DNA from: Betaproteobacteria bacterium | Lineage (GTDB): Bacteria; Pseudomonadota; Gammaproteobacteria; Burkholderiales; Burkholderiaceae | DNA: 17,423 nt | Reading direction: 5' to 3' | Assembly (NCBI GenBank): GCA_009921765.1 | Contig: RFXC01000074.1 | Span: 1 to 17,423, forward strand | In this document: one piece after another, positions 7,182 through 14,413 of the stretch | Numbering within the stretch: position 1 is the stretch's first letter | Layout: each line of letters opens with the position of its first letter | Translations under genes and position numbers: made by a program | The notes under the pieces: generated by a model | Told to the model about the DNA's origin: nothing | Databases searched by the model: none | Seen by the model: the letters and a program-made list of their open reading frames with translations, nothing else

Positions 7182-8348
7182 TCAGGCTGCGTTCACCATT
7201 TCGCCCTCGAGATCGTGTTCGTCGGCGCCCGTGATTCGCACCTGCACAAAGCCGCCGATTGGCAAGGGGCCGCTACCGCCAAACCGAACCACGCCGTCGA
7301 TCTCCGGCGCGTCCATCTGCGTGCGCCCGACCGCATAGGCACCATCCTCCGACTCTTCGACCCCATCAACCAGCACCCGCATGGTGCGGCCCACAAAGCG
7401 TTGCAGTCGCTCGGCGGAGATCTCGGCCTGGACCTGCATGAACCGCTCGCGGCGCGCCTCGCGTACCGCTTCCGGCAACGCCCCCGGCAGGTCATTGGCG
7501 GTGGCGCCGTCCACGGGCGAGTACGCAAAGCACCCCACACGATCAAGCCGCGCCTCGCGCAGGAACTCAAGCAGCGACTCGAATTCCGCCTCGGTCTCGC
7601 CAGGAAAGCCTGCAATAAAGGTGCTCCGTACCGTGATGTCGGGCACGATCGCCCGCCAGGCCTGGATGCGCTCGATATTGCGCTCGCCACTGGCCGGCCG
7701 CTTCATGAGCTTCAGAATTCGCGGATGGGCATGCTGGAAAGGCACATCCAGGTAAGGCAGCACCAGCCCTTCGGCCATCAATTCAACGAGCTGATCCACA
7801 TGCGGATACGGATAGACATAGTGCATCCGAACCCAGGCATCATGCTCCCGGGCAGCCATCCCCAACTCGCGCGCGAGCTCATGGACGCGGGTGCGAACCG
7901 GGCGGTGTCTGGGGGTGAGCTTGATACCCGCCTCGGGGACGAGATCGGTAAAGGGGTCATGCGGCCGGGGCAGCGCCCGATGGACGTGTGCCATCACCTC
8001 CTCGGTGGCATGAGGACCCGTCACGGCGAGCACGCTGGGGTGCACTTCCTCAACGAGCGTCGATCCAGGGCTGCTGCCCGCTTTCGCACCCAGACAGCCG
8101 GTGACGATCACCTTGCCATTTTCTGCCAGGGCTTCGCCGATGGCATCGAGCGACTCGCGCACGGCGTCGTCGATGAATCCACAGGTGTTGACGACCACGA
8201 GATCGGAGCCGTCGTAGGAGCCCGACACTTCATAGCCCTCGGCGCGAAGCTGCGTGAGGATGCGTTCGGAGTCGACCAGCGCCTTGGGGCAACCCAGCGA
8301 AACGAAGCCGACCTTGGGGACCGACTTTTTCCTGCGGGCCGCGCTCAC
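7182..8348 (-). CDS. rimO: Ribosomal protein S12 methylthiotransferase RimO, radical-SAM segment missing
   Basis: RimO methylthiolates an aspartate of ribosomal protein S12. This 388-residue product has the N-terminal UPF0004 domain with its three cluster cysteines (Cys20 in [12 protein letters not shown], Cys56 in NTCGFI, Cys85 in TGCLGA) and a recognisable C-terminal half ([43 protein letters not shown] and a TRAM domain). However, KLTPRH at 143-148 runs straight into RPVRTR. In homologues about 70 residues lie between these points, including the Cx3Cx2C motif that holds the catalytic [4Fe-4S] cluster. The reading frame is kept. As written the protein cannot bind the radical-SAM cluster. 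It starts at a GTG overlapping the phaR stop (GTGA), so it is probably coupled to phaR. Confidence 0.9.
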   Translation of the reverse strand: MSAARRKKSVPKVGFVSLGCPKALVDSERILTQLRAEGYEVSGSYDGSDLVVVNTCGFIDDAVRESLDAIGEALAENGKVIVTGCLGAKAGSSPGSTLVEEVHPSVLAVTGPHATEEVMAHVHRALPRPHDPFTDLVPEAGIKLTPRHRPVRTRVHELARELGMAAREHDAWVRMHYVYPYPHVDQLVELMAEGLVLPYLDVPFQHAHPRILKLMKRPASGERNIERIQAWRAIVPDITVRSTFIAGFPGETEAEFESLLEFLREARLDRVGCFAYSPVDGATANDLPGALPEAVREARRERFMQVQAEISAERLQRFVGRTMRVLVDGVEESEDGAYAVGRTQMDAPEIDGVVRFGGSGPLPIGGFVQVRITGADEHDLEGEMVNAA

Positions 8349-8893
8349 TTCTGGCGCGGCGCAGCGCCGGGGAAGTTCATGTTTTGAAAGACGCTACGCG
8401 TTTGCGCTGCCATCTGCTCCTGCATCTGCATGAAAAGCGTCTTGCTCTGGTCGATGTAGTTGCCCATCATGGCCTGCATCATGGGCGCCTGCATGGCCAT
8501 GAACTGCGCCCACACCTCGGCGCTCGGCATGGTTCCGGGGTCGTAGATTGACTTGGACTGCTCCTGGAGCTTGTCCTGGATCTCGACGAAAGACTGCATC
8601 GTCTTCTCCAGGTAAGCGCCCATCATGCCCTGCATTGCGTGACCATAAAACCGAATGATCTGCGCGAGCATGGGCGACGTGAACAGCGGCGCACCGCCGG
8701 CTTCTTCCTCAAGAATGATCTGCAGCAGGATGCTGCGCGTCAGGTCTTCCGTTGTCTTGGCATCGGCCACGCGGAAGGGTTCGTTATCGAGTACCAACTG
8801 CTTGACGTCGGCCAGCGTGATGTACGCGCTGGTCCGGGTGTCATAGAGCCTGCGGTTCGGATACTTCTTGATCAGCCGGATCGGTGCACTCAT
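8345..8893 (-). CDS. phaR: Polyhydroxyalkanoate synthesis regulator PhaR
   Basis: PhaR is a DNA-binding repressor that also binds PHA granules and controls phasin expression and its own synthesis in related bacteria. The 182-residue length is normal. The N-terminal PHB_acc_N domain begins [14 protein letters not shown] (residues 6-19) and continues through [13 protein letters not shown]. The following accumulation-regulator segments include [29 protein letters not shown] and a Met/Gln-rich helical C-terminus ([20 protein letters not shown]). The ATG start is six bases after the phaB stop, and the stop overlaps the rimO start, so phaB-phaR-rimO are tightly packed. Confidence 0.96.
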   Translation of the reverse strand: MSAPIRLIKKYPNRRLYDTRTSAYITLADVKQLVLDNEPFRVADAKTTEDLTRSILLQIILEEEAGGAPLFTSPMLAQIIRFYGHAMQGMMGAYLEKTMQSFVEIQDKLQEQSKSIYDPGTMPSAEVWAQFMAMQAPMMQAMMGNYIDQSKTLFMQMQEQMAAQTRSVFQNMNFPGAAPRQK

Positions 8894-8899
8894 TGCCCA

Positions 8900-9637
8900 T
8901 CAACCCATGTGCAAGCCACCGTTGCAGGAGAACTCTGCACCGGTGGTGAAACCTGCGTCATCGGTCGTGAGCCAACCGCAGATCGATCCGATTTCCTCGG
9001 CGCGACCCAGCCGCCGAACCGGAATGGTCTGAATGATCTTTTCGCGAACGTCTTCACGAACCGCCATGACCATGTCGGTGGCAATGTAGCCGGGCGCCAC
9101 GGTGTTGACGGTGACCCCTTTGCTCGCCACTTCCTGTGCAAGCGCCATCGAAAATCCGTGCATGCCGGCCTTGGCAGCCGAATAGTTGCTCTGGCCAAAC
9201 TGGCCCTTTTCACCGTTGACCGACGAGATATTGATGATGCGGCCCCAGCCCTTGTCGAGCATGCCATCGATCACCTGCTTGGTGACATTGAAGAGCGAAT
9301 TGAGGTTGGTGTCGATGACTGCGCGCCAGTCGTCAAGCGACATCTTGCGGAACACCCCATCACGCGTGATGCCCGCGTTGTTGACCAGAATATCGGGATT
9401 GCCGAAGGTGGCCTTCACATGGTCAAACGCAGCTTTCGTGGAGTCCCAGTCTGCCACGTTACCCACCGAGGCATGAAACTCGTAGCCATCGGCTTTCTGT
9501 TCCGCCAGCCACTTGGCGTGATCGCGCGTGGGCCCGCACCCGGCGATGACCAGATAGCCCATGTCGTGGAACTTGCGGCAAATGGCAGTGCCAATTCCAC
9601 CCATCCCGCCTGTTACGTAAGCGATTTTCCTGCTCAT
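8900..9637 (-). CDS. phaB: Acetoacetyl-CoA reductase PhaB
   Basis: PhaB reduces acetoacetyl-CoA to (R)-3-hydroxybutyryl-CoA with NADPH, making the monomer for PhaC. The 245-residue product is a classical short-chain dehydrogenase: cofactor loop TGGMGGIG (9-16), NNAG (86-89), and catalytic Ser139, Tyr152, Lys156 (NISSVNG and NYSAAKAG). The end TGAEFSCNGGLHMG is diagnostic for PhaB rather than FabG. I chose the ATG at 9637 because AAGGAG (plus-strand 9646-9651) lies eight bases upstream and the family begins at SRKIAYVTGG; upstream in-frame codons overlap phaC. It sits 37 bases after phaC and just before phaR. Confidence 0.97.
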   Translation of the reverse strand: MSRKIAYVTGGMGGIGTAICRKFHDMGYLVIAGCGPTRDHAKWLAEQKADGYEFHASVGNVADWDSTKAAFDHVKATFGNPDILVNNAGITRDGVFRKMSLDDWRAVIDTNLNSLFNVTKQVIDGMLDKGWGRIINISSVNGEKGQFGQSNYSAAKAGMHGFSMALAQEVASKGVTVNTVAPGYIATDMVMAVREDVREKIIQTIPVRRLGRAEEIGSICGWLTTDDAGFTTGAEFSCNGGLHMG

Positions 9638-9674
9638 GAGCCGATCTCCTTGTTGTGATGCGAAACAGTGTGGT

Positions 9675-11486
9675 TCAAGCTTTTTGCCTGACATAGCTGC
9701 CAGGGGCCGGTTCCAGCACCGTGAAACGGGCCGATCCGGGTGAACGGGGCGCAATCTTTCGCTCCCCCTGGAATCTGGCAAGCCACTGCGCCCAGTCGGG
9801 CCACCAGCTCCCGGGCACTTCCTCGGCCTGGCTGAACCACTGTTCAGCCGACGGCGGACAGCTCGCGCCGACCCAGTAGTTGCGTCGGTTGCGGTGCGCA
9901 GGATTGATCACGCCGGCGATATGCCCGCTCGCCCCCATCACGAACCGGACCGGCGCCTTCATCAGTTGCGTGGACTCGTACGCGGCGCGCCAGGGAACGA
10001 TGTGATCGTCGCGTGACCCGTAAACATAGGTGGGTACGCCGATGGACCCCAGATCGATCGACTCGCCGGCCGAGTTGAGGCGCCCCGGAATGCGCAGTTC
10101 GTTCTGCAGGTACATATGGCGCAGGTACCAGCAAAACATGGGGCCAGGCAGGTTGGTGCTGTCGGAGTTCCAGTAAAGCAGGTCGAAGGCCGGAGGCGGC
10201 TCACCCTTGAGGTAGTTGCTCACCACATAGTTCCAGACCAGATCATTGGGACGCAGAAAGTTGAAGGTCGTGGCGAGTTCGCGGCCGTGCATGAGTCCGC
10301 CACCACCGATGGTGGCTTCCTTGTAGGACACGAAAGCTTCATCAACAAAGATGCCCAGCACGCCCGGGTCCGAGAAATCAAGCAGGGTGGTGAGCAGGGT
10401 AAGCGACTCGATCCAGCGCTCGCCGCGCGCTGCGAGCGCCGCAGCCGAGGTGGCAACCAGCGTGCCGCCCACGCAGAAGCCCAGCAGATTGATGGTGGGC
10501 TGACCGGTGATTTCACGGACCGTGCGGACGGCATCGATGACGCCGCGCTCGACATAGTCATCCCAGGTGAGCCGACTCTGATCGGCCTGCACATTTCGCC
10601 ACGACACCATGAATACGGTATGGCCCTGCGACACTGCGTAGGCGACCAGCGAATTGTCGGGCTGCAGGTCCATGATGTAGAACTTGTTGATGCAGGGCGG
10701 CACCATCAAAAGCGGCCGACTGCCCACGCGATCGGTGGTGGGCGTGTACTGGATCAACTGGATGAGATCGTTTTGAAACACCACCGAGCCCGGCGTGGTG
10801 GCCACGTTGCGCCCCACCTCGAAGGCGAGCTCATCGGTTTGGGAAATCTGTCCCTTCTGCAGATCCGTGAGCATGTTCTGGATGCCGGACCACAGGCTCT
10901 CGCCTCGCGTGTCGAGGAGTTTCTTCTGGGCCTCGGGATTCGTGAGCAGAAAATTCGCCGGCGACATCATGTCGACCCACTGCTGGGTGGCAAAACGCAA
11001 CCGCTCGCGCGACTTCGACTCCCCCTCCACCGCATCGGCCATCTTCTGCAGAAACTCGGCGTTCAATGAATAGAGCGCCGCGCCCCAGGCAAACGGTCCG
11101 GTCTGCCAGCTCGCATCGGCAAAACGCCGGTCCGGCGCAGCCGGTGGATTGGGTGACGACATCAGGTCGGTCAGGCGCTTGAGGTACTCGGCCTGCAAAC
11201 CGGACATGGCTTCAGGCGCGATATGAAGGCCGGCCGGCAGCGTTCCAGCCGAAAAAGCAGCGGATTCGGGCGCAGCCCCGGTTCGGCCTGACGCTGCCCC
11301 GGTTCGCCCTGACGCAGCGCCCGGGTTTGCGGTGCCCGATGCGGCGCCACCCCGGGCGGCGCTTCCGGCTGCAGACTTTCTCGCCCGCGGCGCGGACTTT
11401 GACCGTACCGGTGCCTTGGGCGGTTGTCGCCCCGCGGGTTTCCTCCCGCCTGCCACGGTGGCCTTGCTGCGCTTGGCTGTTGCCAT
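9675..11486 (-). CDS. phaC: Class I poly(3-hydroxyalkanoate) synthase PhaC
   Basis: PhaC polymerises hydroxyacyl-CoA into PHA at the granule surface. The 603-residue protein carries the PhaC N-terminal domain and alpha/beta-hydrolase core. The catalytic triad is visible: Cys338 in the lipase-like box GFCVGG (336-341), Asp494 in GSRDDHIVPW, and His522 in GASGHIAG; the Asp-His spacing of 28 equals that of the Cupriavidus enzyme as I recall it. The conserved end EPAPGSYVRQKA is present. The first 85 or so residues are unusual: 13 Lys/Arg and no acidic residue in the first 45, rich in Ala, Pro and Gly, with a duplicated AASGRTG unit. The gene heads a phaC-phaB-phaR cluster lacking phaA. Confidence 0.97.
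   Translation of the reverse strand: MATAKRSKATVAGGRKPAGRQPPKAPVRSKSAPRARKSAAGSAARGGAASGTANPGAASGRTGAASGRTGAAPESAAFSAGTLPAGLHIAPEAMSGLQAEYLKRLTDLMSSPNPPAAPDRRFADASWQTGPFAWGAALYSLNAEFLQKMADAVEGESKSRERLRFATQQWVDMMSPANFLLTNPEAQKKLLDTRGESLWSGIQNMLTDLQKGQISQTDELAFEVGRNVATTPGSVVFQNDLIQLIQYTPTTDRVGSRPLLMVPPCINKFYIMDLQPDNSLVAYAVSQGHTVFMVSWRNVQADQSRLTWDDYVERGVIDAVRTVREITGQPTINLLGFCVGGTLVATSAAALAARGERWIESLTLLTTLLDFSDPGVLGIFVDEAFVSYKEATIGGGGLMHGRELATTFNFLRPNDLVWNYVVSNYLKGEPPPAFDLLYWNSDSTNLPGPMFCWYLRHMYLQNELRIPGRLNSAGESIDLGSIGVPTYVYGSRDDHIVPWRAAYESTQLMKAPVRFVMGASGHIAGVINPAHRNRRNYWVGASCPPSAEQWFSQAEEVPGSWWPDWAQWLARFQGERKIAPRSPGSARFTVLEPAPGSYVRQKA
11280..11321. repeat. Two tandem 21-base units in phaC
   Basis: Units 11280-11300 and 11301-11321 match at 18 of 21 bases and encode the duplicated AASGRTG heptad in the disordered N-terminal tail of PhaC. 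In-frame, so length changes by whole units would not break the gene. Confidence 0.7.
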
Positions 11487-11525
11487 GATTTCCCCAGGTT
11501 CTGCCGGCTAACACTTTTTTCAGGC

Positions 11526-11553
11526 ATTCTCCCCTGCGACGCTGATTTTTCAA
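11526..11553 (-). promoter_or_regulatory. Candidate promoter of phaC
   Basis: On the minus strand: TTGAAA (11553-11548), 16-base spacer, GAGAAT (11531-11526), giving a predicted leader of about 30 bases before the phaC ATG. The -35 matches 5 of 6, the -10 only 4 of 6. It lies in the 89-base gap shared with the divergent small membrane protein gene. Confidence 0.35.
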
Positions 11554-11575
11554 AACACGACCTTACTGGGCGCCG

Positions 11576-11776
11576 ATGTACATCATTGCTATCGCTTGGC
11601 TTTATGTCGTTCTTCTGATGTCGCTCACCGAAACATCGTGGGTGGCAGGCATCGCCACATTCTTCTTTTATGGCGTTTTCCCGCTGTCGGTTCTGCTGTA
11701 CCTCATCGGAACGCCCCAGCGCCGACGCAACCGCCAGCAGCGCGAGGCGTCTGACGCTCCTCCGCCCCCGTCATGA
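11576..11776 (+). CDS. Small conserved two-helix membrane protein
   Basis: A 66-residue protein with two hydrophobic segments, about residues 2-17 (starting YIIAIAWLYVVLLM) and 22-44 (containing FFFYGVFPLSVLLYLIG), then a basic, Pro-ending cytoplasmic tail (TPQRRRNRQQR). The positive residues after helix 2 suggest both termini are cytoplasmic. It resembles small uncharacterised inner-membrane proteins that I recall in many betaproteobacteria; no function is known to me. No strong ribosome-binding site is visible before the ATG. It is divergent from phaC and its 3' end overlaps the pgeF 3' end by six bases on the opposite strand. Confidence 0.75.
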   Translation: MYIIAIAWLYVVLLMSLTETSWVAGIATFFFYGVFPLSVLLYLIGTPQRRRNRQQREASDAPPPPS

Positions 11777-12559
11777 CCCGGGCCTGATCCAGATCAGTGA
11801 GGCCATCCGGCCAGTGACCCTGTCGCGCCGGTGCGAATAGAACCGGTTGCGGTCCGCCACCGTGCAATCCCCACCGCCCCAGACCTCGGTCACACCCACC
11901 CGCGCGAGTCGCTGCCGCGCAAGCGAAAACAGGTCGGCCATCCACTTGCCCGGCTGCGAGGCGGGACGAAAGCAAAGCGCCGATAGGGGATCTTCTTCGA
12001 CAAACACCTGCCTGACTTCGTTCCCCACCTCGAAGGCAGCAGGACCGATCGCAGGCCCCAGCCAGGCACTCAGGGACTCGTCTTCGCCTGGTAGCGAACG
12101 AAGCGCAGCCACCGTGTTTTCAACCACGCCCCCCGCGAGGCCGCGCCAACCTGCGTGCGCAGCACCAATGCGACGCCCCGACCGATCGGACAACAATACC
12201 GGCAGGCAGTCTGCGCTCAGCACCGCAAGCACGCACCCCGCGACGTCGGTGACCGACGCGTCGGCGCGGACTTCGAGCCGATCTTCGGGGCGTTCAACCG
12301 GGGGCATGACACGATGAACTACCACGCCATGCACCTGCTCAAGCCAGTGGGGATCCGCGGGCAGCGCGGCACGCAGCCGGCGCCTGTTTTCGATCACCGA
12401 ATCGGGATGGTCACCGCAGCGCGAGCCCAGATTCAAGCCCCCCGTCAGGCCATCGGGCAGCCCCCAGGCGCCAACACTGACGCCGCCGCTGCGGGGCGTG
12501 ACAGCGGCACATACCGTTCCGGGCCGCGGCCAATCCACCGGCACCAGGGCAATACTCAA
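11771..12559 (-). CDS. pgeF: Peptidoglycan editing factor PgeF (YfiH/laccase-domain family)
   Basis: PgeF proteins have the CNF1/YfiH fold. In E. coli the homologue removes mis-incorporated residues from peptidoglycan precursors; other members show purine nucleoside phosphorylase or polyphenol oxidase activity. The 262-residue product has the zinc ligands His77 (LEQVHG), Cys118 (SADCLPVLL) and His135 (GAAHAGWRGLAGGVV), plus GPAIGPAAFEVG and RFYSHRRD near the end. The start is a TTG at 12559 that overlaps the rluD stop as TTGA, which suggests coupling to rluD. An in-frame GTG five codons later is an alternative. Confidence 0.93.
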   Translation of the reverse strand: MSIALVPVDWPRPGTVCAAVTPRSGGVSVGAWGLPDGLTGGLNLGSRCGDHPDSVIENRRRLRAALPADPHWLEQVHGVVVHRVMPPVERPEDRLEVRADASVTDVAGCVLAVLSADCLPVLLSDRSGRRIGAAHAGWRGLAGGVVENTVAALRSLPGEDESLSAWLGPAIGPAAFEVGNEVRQVFVEEDPLSALCFRPASQPGKWMADLFSLARQRLARVGVTEVWGGGDCTVADRNRFYSHRRDRVTGRMASLIWIRPGS

Positions 12560-13482
12560 AGCGCCCCCGCGTCATCGAAGGGGCGATCGGCCAGCCGCAT
12601 CGCTTCGTCCAGATCAATGGCCGCCGACTCGAGCAAGGCGCGCAGCTCGTGCGGCCAGGCCGAGGTCCAGACCTGGGTCCGGCCGTTATCCGGGTGCTTC
12701 AGTTCCAGCCGCCAGGCATGGAGCGCCTGCCTCGGCGCGAGCGAGTCGGCCAGTCCGCCATAGAGCGCGTCGCCCACGATCGGTGCGCCGAGATGGCGCG
12801 CGTGCACGCGGATCTGATGGGTTCGGCCGGTATGAAGCCGGCACTCGACCAGGCTCACTGCGCGGGCGCCCAGGCGCCCCTCGGCCAGCTTTCGGAATAC
12901 CGTGCGCGCCACGCGACCGCCGTTGCCGCGGACCACCGCCATTCGGATTCGCTGCGCAGGATCCCGCCCGATGGGCTCATCCACCTCTGTCCGATCCGCT
13001 GCGTTGCCCTGCACCAGCGCCAGATAGCGACGCCCCATCCGTCGCGACGCTATCTGATCAGCGAGATGGGCCATGGAGGCCTCGGTTCGAGCCACCACCA
13101 TCAGGCCGCTGGTGTCCTTGTCCAGCCGATGCACGATCCCCGCGCGCGGCAAAGCGGTTTGGCTCACGAAGCGATGGAGCAGGCCGTTCAGCAGGGTGCC
13201 ATGCCAGTTGCCGGCACCGGGGTGCACCACCAGGCCGGCGTGCTTGTCGATCACCAGGAGCGCATTGTCTTCGTGGGCCAGATTGAACGCGACCGCTTCG
13301 GGCGCAAACGAAGCCTCGGCCTCCAGCGGTTGCGCCTCGACCAGCAGGGTTTCGATTCCAGACAGTCGGTGCCGACGCCCCAGCACGCGCTCGTCCCAAC
13401 TGACCGCTCCGAGCTCGATCCAGCGCTGCAACCGCGATCGGGAATACTGCCTGCGCCAGGAACCGATCCAGGCGCTCGCCAT
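12556..13482 (-). CDS. rluD: RluD-type 23S rRNA pseudouridine synthase (main part, frameshifted at N-terminus)
   Basis: RluD makes pseudouridines in helix 69 of 23S rRNA. This frame holds the end of the S4 RNA-binding domain (YSRSRLQRWIELGAVSWDERVL) and the whole catalytic domain: VIDKHAGLVVHPGAGN, the active-site Asp in GIVHRLDKDTSGLMVVA, and ECRLHTGRTHQIRVHARHLG. The first 12 or so residues of this frame (MASAWIGSWRRQ) are an out-of-frame reading of the first S4 helix. The proper beginning (GERLDRFLAQA) lies in another frame just upstream, see the separate fragment. Its stop overlaps the pgeF start. The core would be made from the ATG at 13482 but with an altered first S4 helix. RluC is possible, but the order beside bamD and pgeF favours RluD. 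Confidence 0.88.
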   Translation of the reverse strand: MASAWIGSWRRQYSRSRLQRWIELGAVSWDERVLGRRHRLSGIETLLVEAQPLEAEASFAPEAVAFNLAHEDNALLVIDKHAGLVVHPGAGNWHGTLLNGLLHRFVSQTALPRAGIVHRLDKDTSGLMVVARTEASMAHLADQIASRRMGRRYLALVQGNAADRTEVDEPIGRDPAQRIRMAVVRGNGGRVARTVFRKLAEGRLGARAVSLVECRLHTGRTHQIRVHARHLGAPIVGDALYGGLADSLAPRQALHAWRLELKHPDNGRTQVWTSAWPHELRALLESAAIDLDEAMRLADRPFDDAGAL

Positions 13483-13576
13483 GCGCCCCCGCGGCCGACA
13501 GCTCGTAGGTGCCCGCTGCCAAATCCGCCGGCGACGATGACCGCTCGGAATGATCTGCCTCGCGTGCCACAGACAC
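13448..13576 (-). pseudogene. rluD: rluD N-terminal fragment in a different frame
   Basis: From a GTG at 13576 (another at 13570; an ATG at 13624 would run into bamD) this frame encodes ADLAAGTYELSAAGAHG and then GERLDRFLAQA, the standard start of the S4 domain of RluD. After the GCA codon ending at 13448 the family sequence continues as YSRSRLQ one base out of frame, at 13446. Homologues usually have two or three residues (such as VPE) at this spot, so a loss of about eight bases, or one extra G at 13447, would explain it. The true gene probably spans 12556 to about 13576. Confidence 0.7.
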
Positions 13577-13600
13577 GGCAGCCGGTTCGCCTTCGTTGGC

Positions 13601-13606
13601 TATAAT
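13601..13606 (+). promoter_or_regulatory. -10 element TATAAT before bamD
   Basis: A perfect TATAAT ends six bases before the assigned bamD ATG at 13613, so a normal transcription start would fall on or beside the start codon. No clear -35 hexamer is seen at 16-18 bases, and there is no room for a ribosome-binding site. This points to a leaderless bamD transcript, unless transcription begins elsewhere. Confidence 0.5.
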
Positions 13607-13612
13607 GCTCCG

Positions 13613-14413
13613 ATGAATCGACATATCCTGAACGCCGTCCGCCTCTTGGGTGTGTGGCTGATGCTCGTGCTCTCGGGTTGCGGCACATTCGACCAACCCG
13701 ACGAGACCGTCGGCTGGCCGCCAGACAAACTCTACAGCGAAGCCCGCAAAGACCTCGATCGCCGCAGCTGGCCCGAGGCCATCAAGCTGCTCGAAAAACT
13801 GGAATCACGCTACCCGTTCGGCCGCTGGGCCGAGCAAGCGCAGCTGCAAATCGCCTACGCGCATTATCGCAACAACGAACGCGTACTCGCCATCGCTGCG
13901 CTTGACCGCTTCATCAAGCTCCACCCCAGCCATCCCGCGCTCGACTACGCCCTCTACATGAAGGGCGTCGTCAACTTTAACGAGCAGGAGGGCCTGTTCG
14001 CGGCACTCGGCCGGCAGGATCTGGCTGAGCGCGATCTCACCGCAGCCCGCGACGCCTTCGATTCTTTCCGAACGCTCATCAACCGGTTCCCGCAAAGCCA
14101 GTACGCGGCAGATGCGCAGCAGCGCATGGTGTACCTGGTTGATGCAATGGCATCGGGCGAGCTCGCTGTCGCCCGCTACTATTTCCGTCGCGGCGCTTAC
14201 GTGGCCGCCGCCAACCGGGCGCAGGCCATCGTCCGCCAGTTTCCGTCCGCACGATCCACCGAGCAGGCCCTGATCATGCTCGCTGATGCCTACGACAAGC
14301 TGGGCATGCCCGACCTGCGTGACGACACCCGCCGCGTGCTGCAGAAAAGCTTTCCGCAAACGGCATCATCGGCTCCCGCCGAGCCCACCCGCTGGTGGCG
14401 CTTCTGGCGCTAA
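13613..14413 (+). CDS. bamD: Outer membrane protein assembly factor BamD (ComL)
   Basis: BamD is the essential lipoprotein partner of BamA in the outer-membrane beta-barrel assembly machine. The 266-residue product has a signal peptide ending in the lipobox VLSGC, with Cys23 as the lipidated residue. TPR-like helical repeats follow: KLYSEARKDLDRRSWPEAIKLLEKL, YPFGRWAEQAQLQIAYAHYR, HPSHPALDYALYMKGVVNF, INRFPQSQYAADAQQRMVYL, and a last pair ending LADAYDKLGMPDLRDD. The ATG at 13613 is chosen because it begins the signal peptide; codons upstream give no plausible protein and would overlap the TATAAT. Its stop overlaps the convergent helicase stop by four bases. Confidence 0.96.
   Translation: MNRHILNAVRLLGVWLMLVLSGCGTFDQPDETVGWPPDKLYSEARKDLDRRSWPEAIKLLEKLESRYPFGRWAEQAQLQIAYAHYRNNERVLAIAALDRFIKLHPSHPALDYALYMKGVVNFNEQEGLFAALGRQDLAERDLTAARDAFDSFRTLINRFPQSQYAADAQQRMVYLVDAMASGELAVARYYFRRGAYVAAANRAQAIVRQFPSARSTEQALIMLADAYDKLGMPDLRDDTRRVLQKSFPQTASSAPAEPTRWWRFWR

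Noticed and set aside
7215..8387. A 390-codon open frame on the plus strand opposite rimO
   Set aside because: Composition is typical of antisense GC-rich frames (His, Arg and Gln rich); no recognisable domain.
10116..11069. A 317-codon open frame on the plus strand opposite phaC
   Set aside because: Antisense shadow of phaC; no motifs and no start signal.
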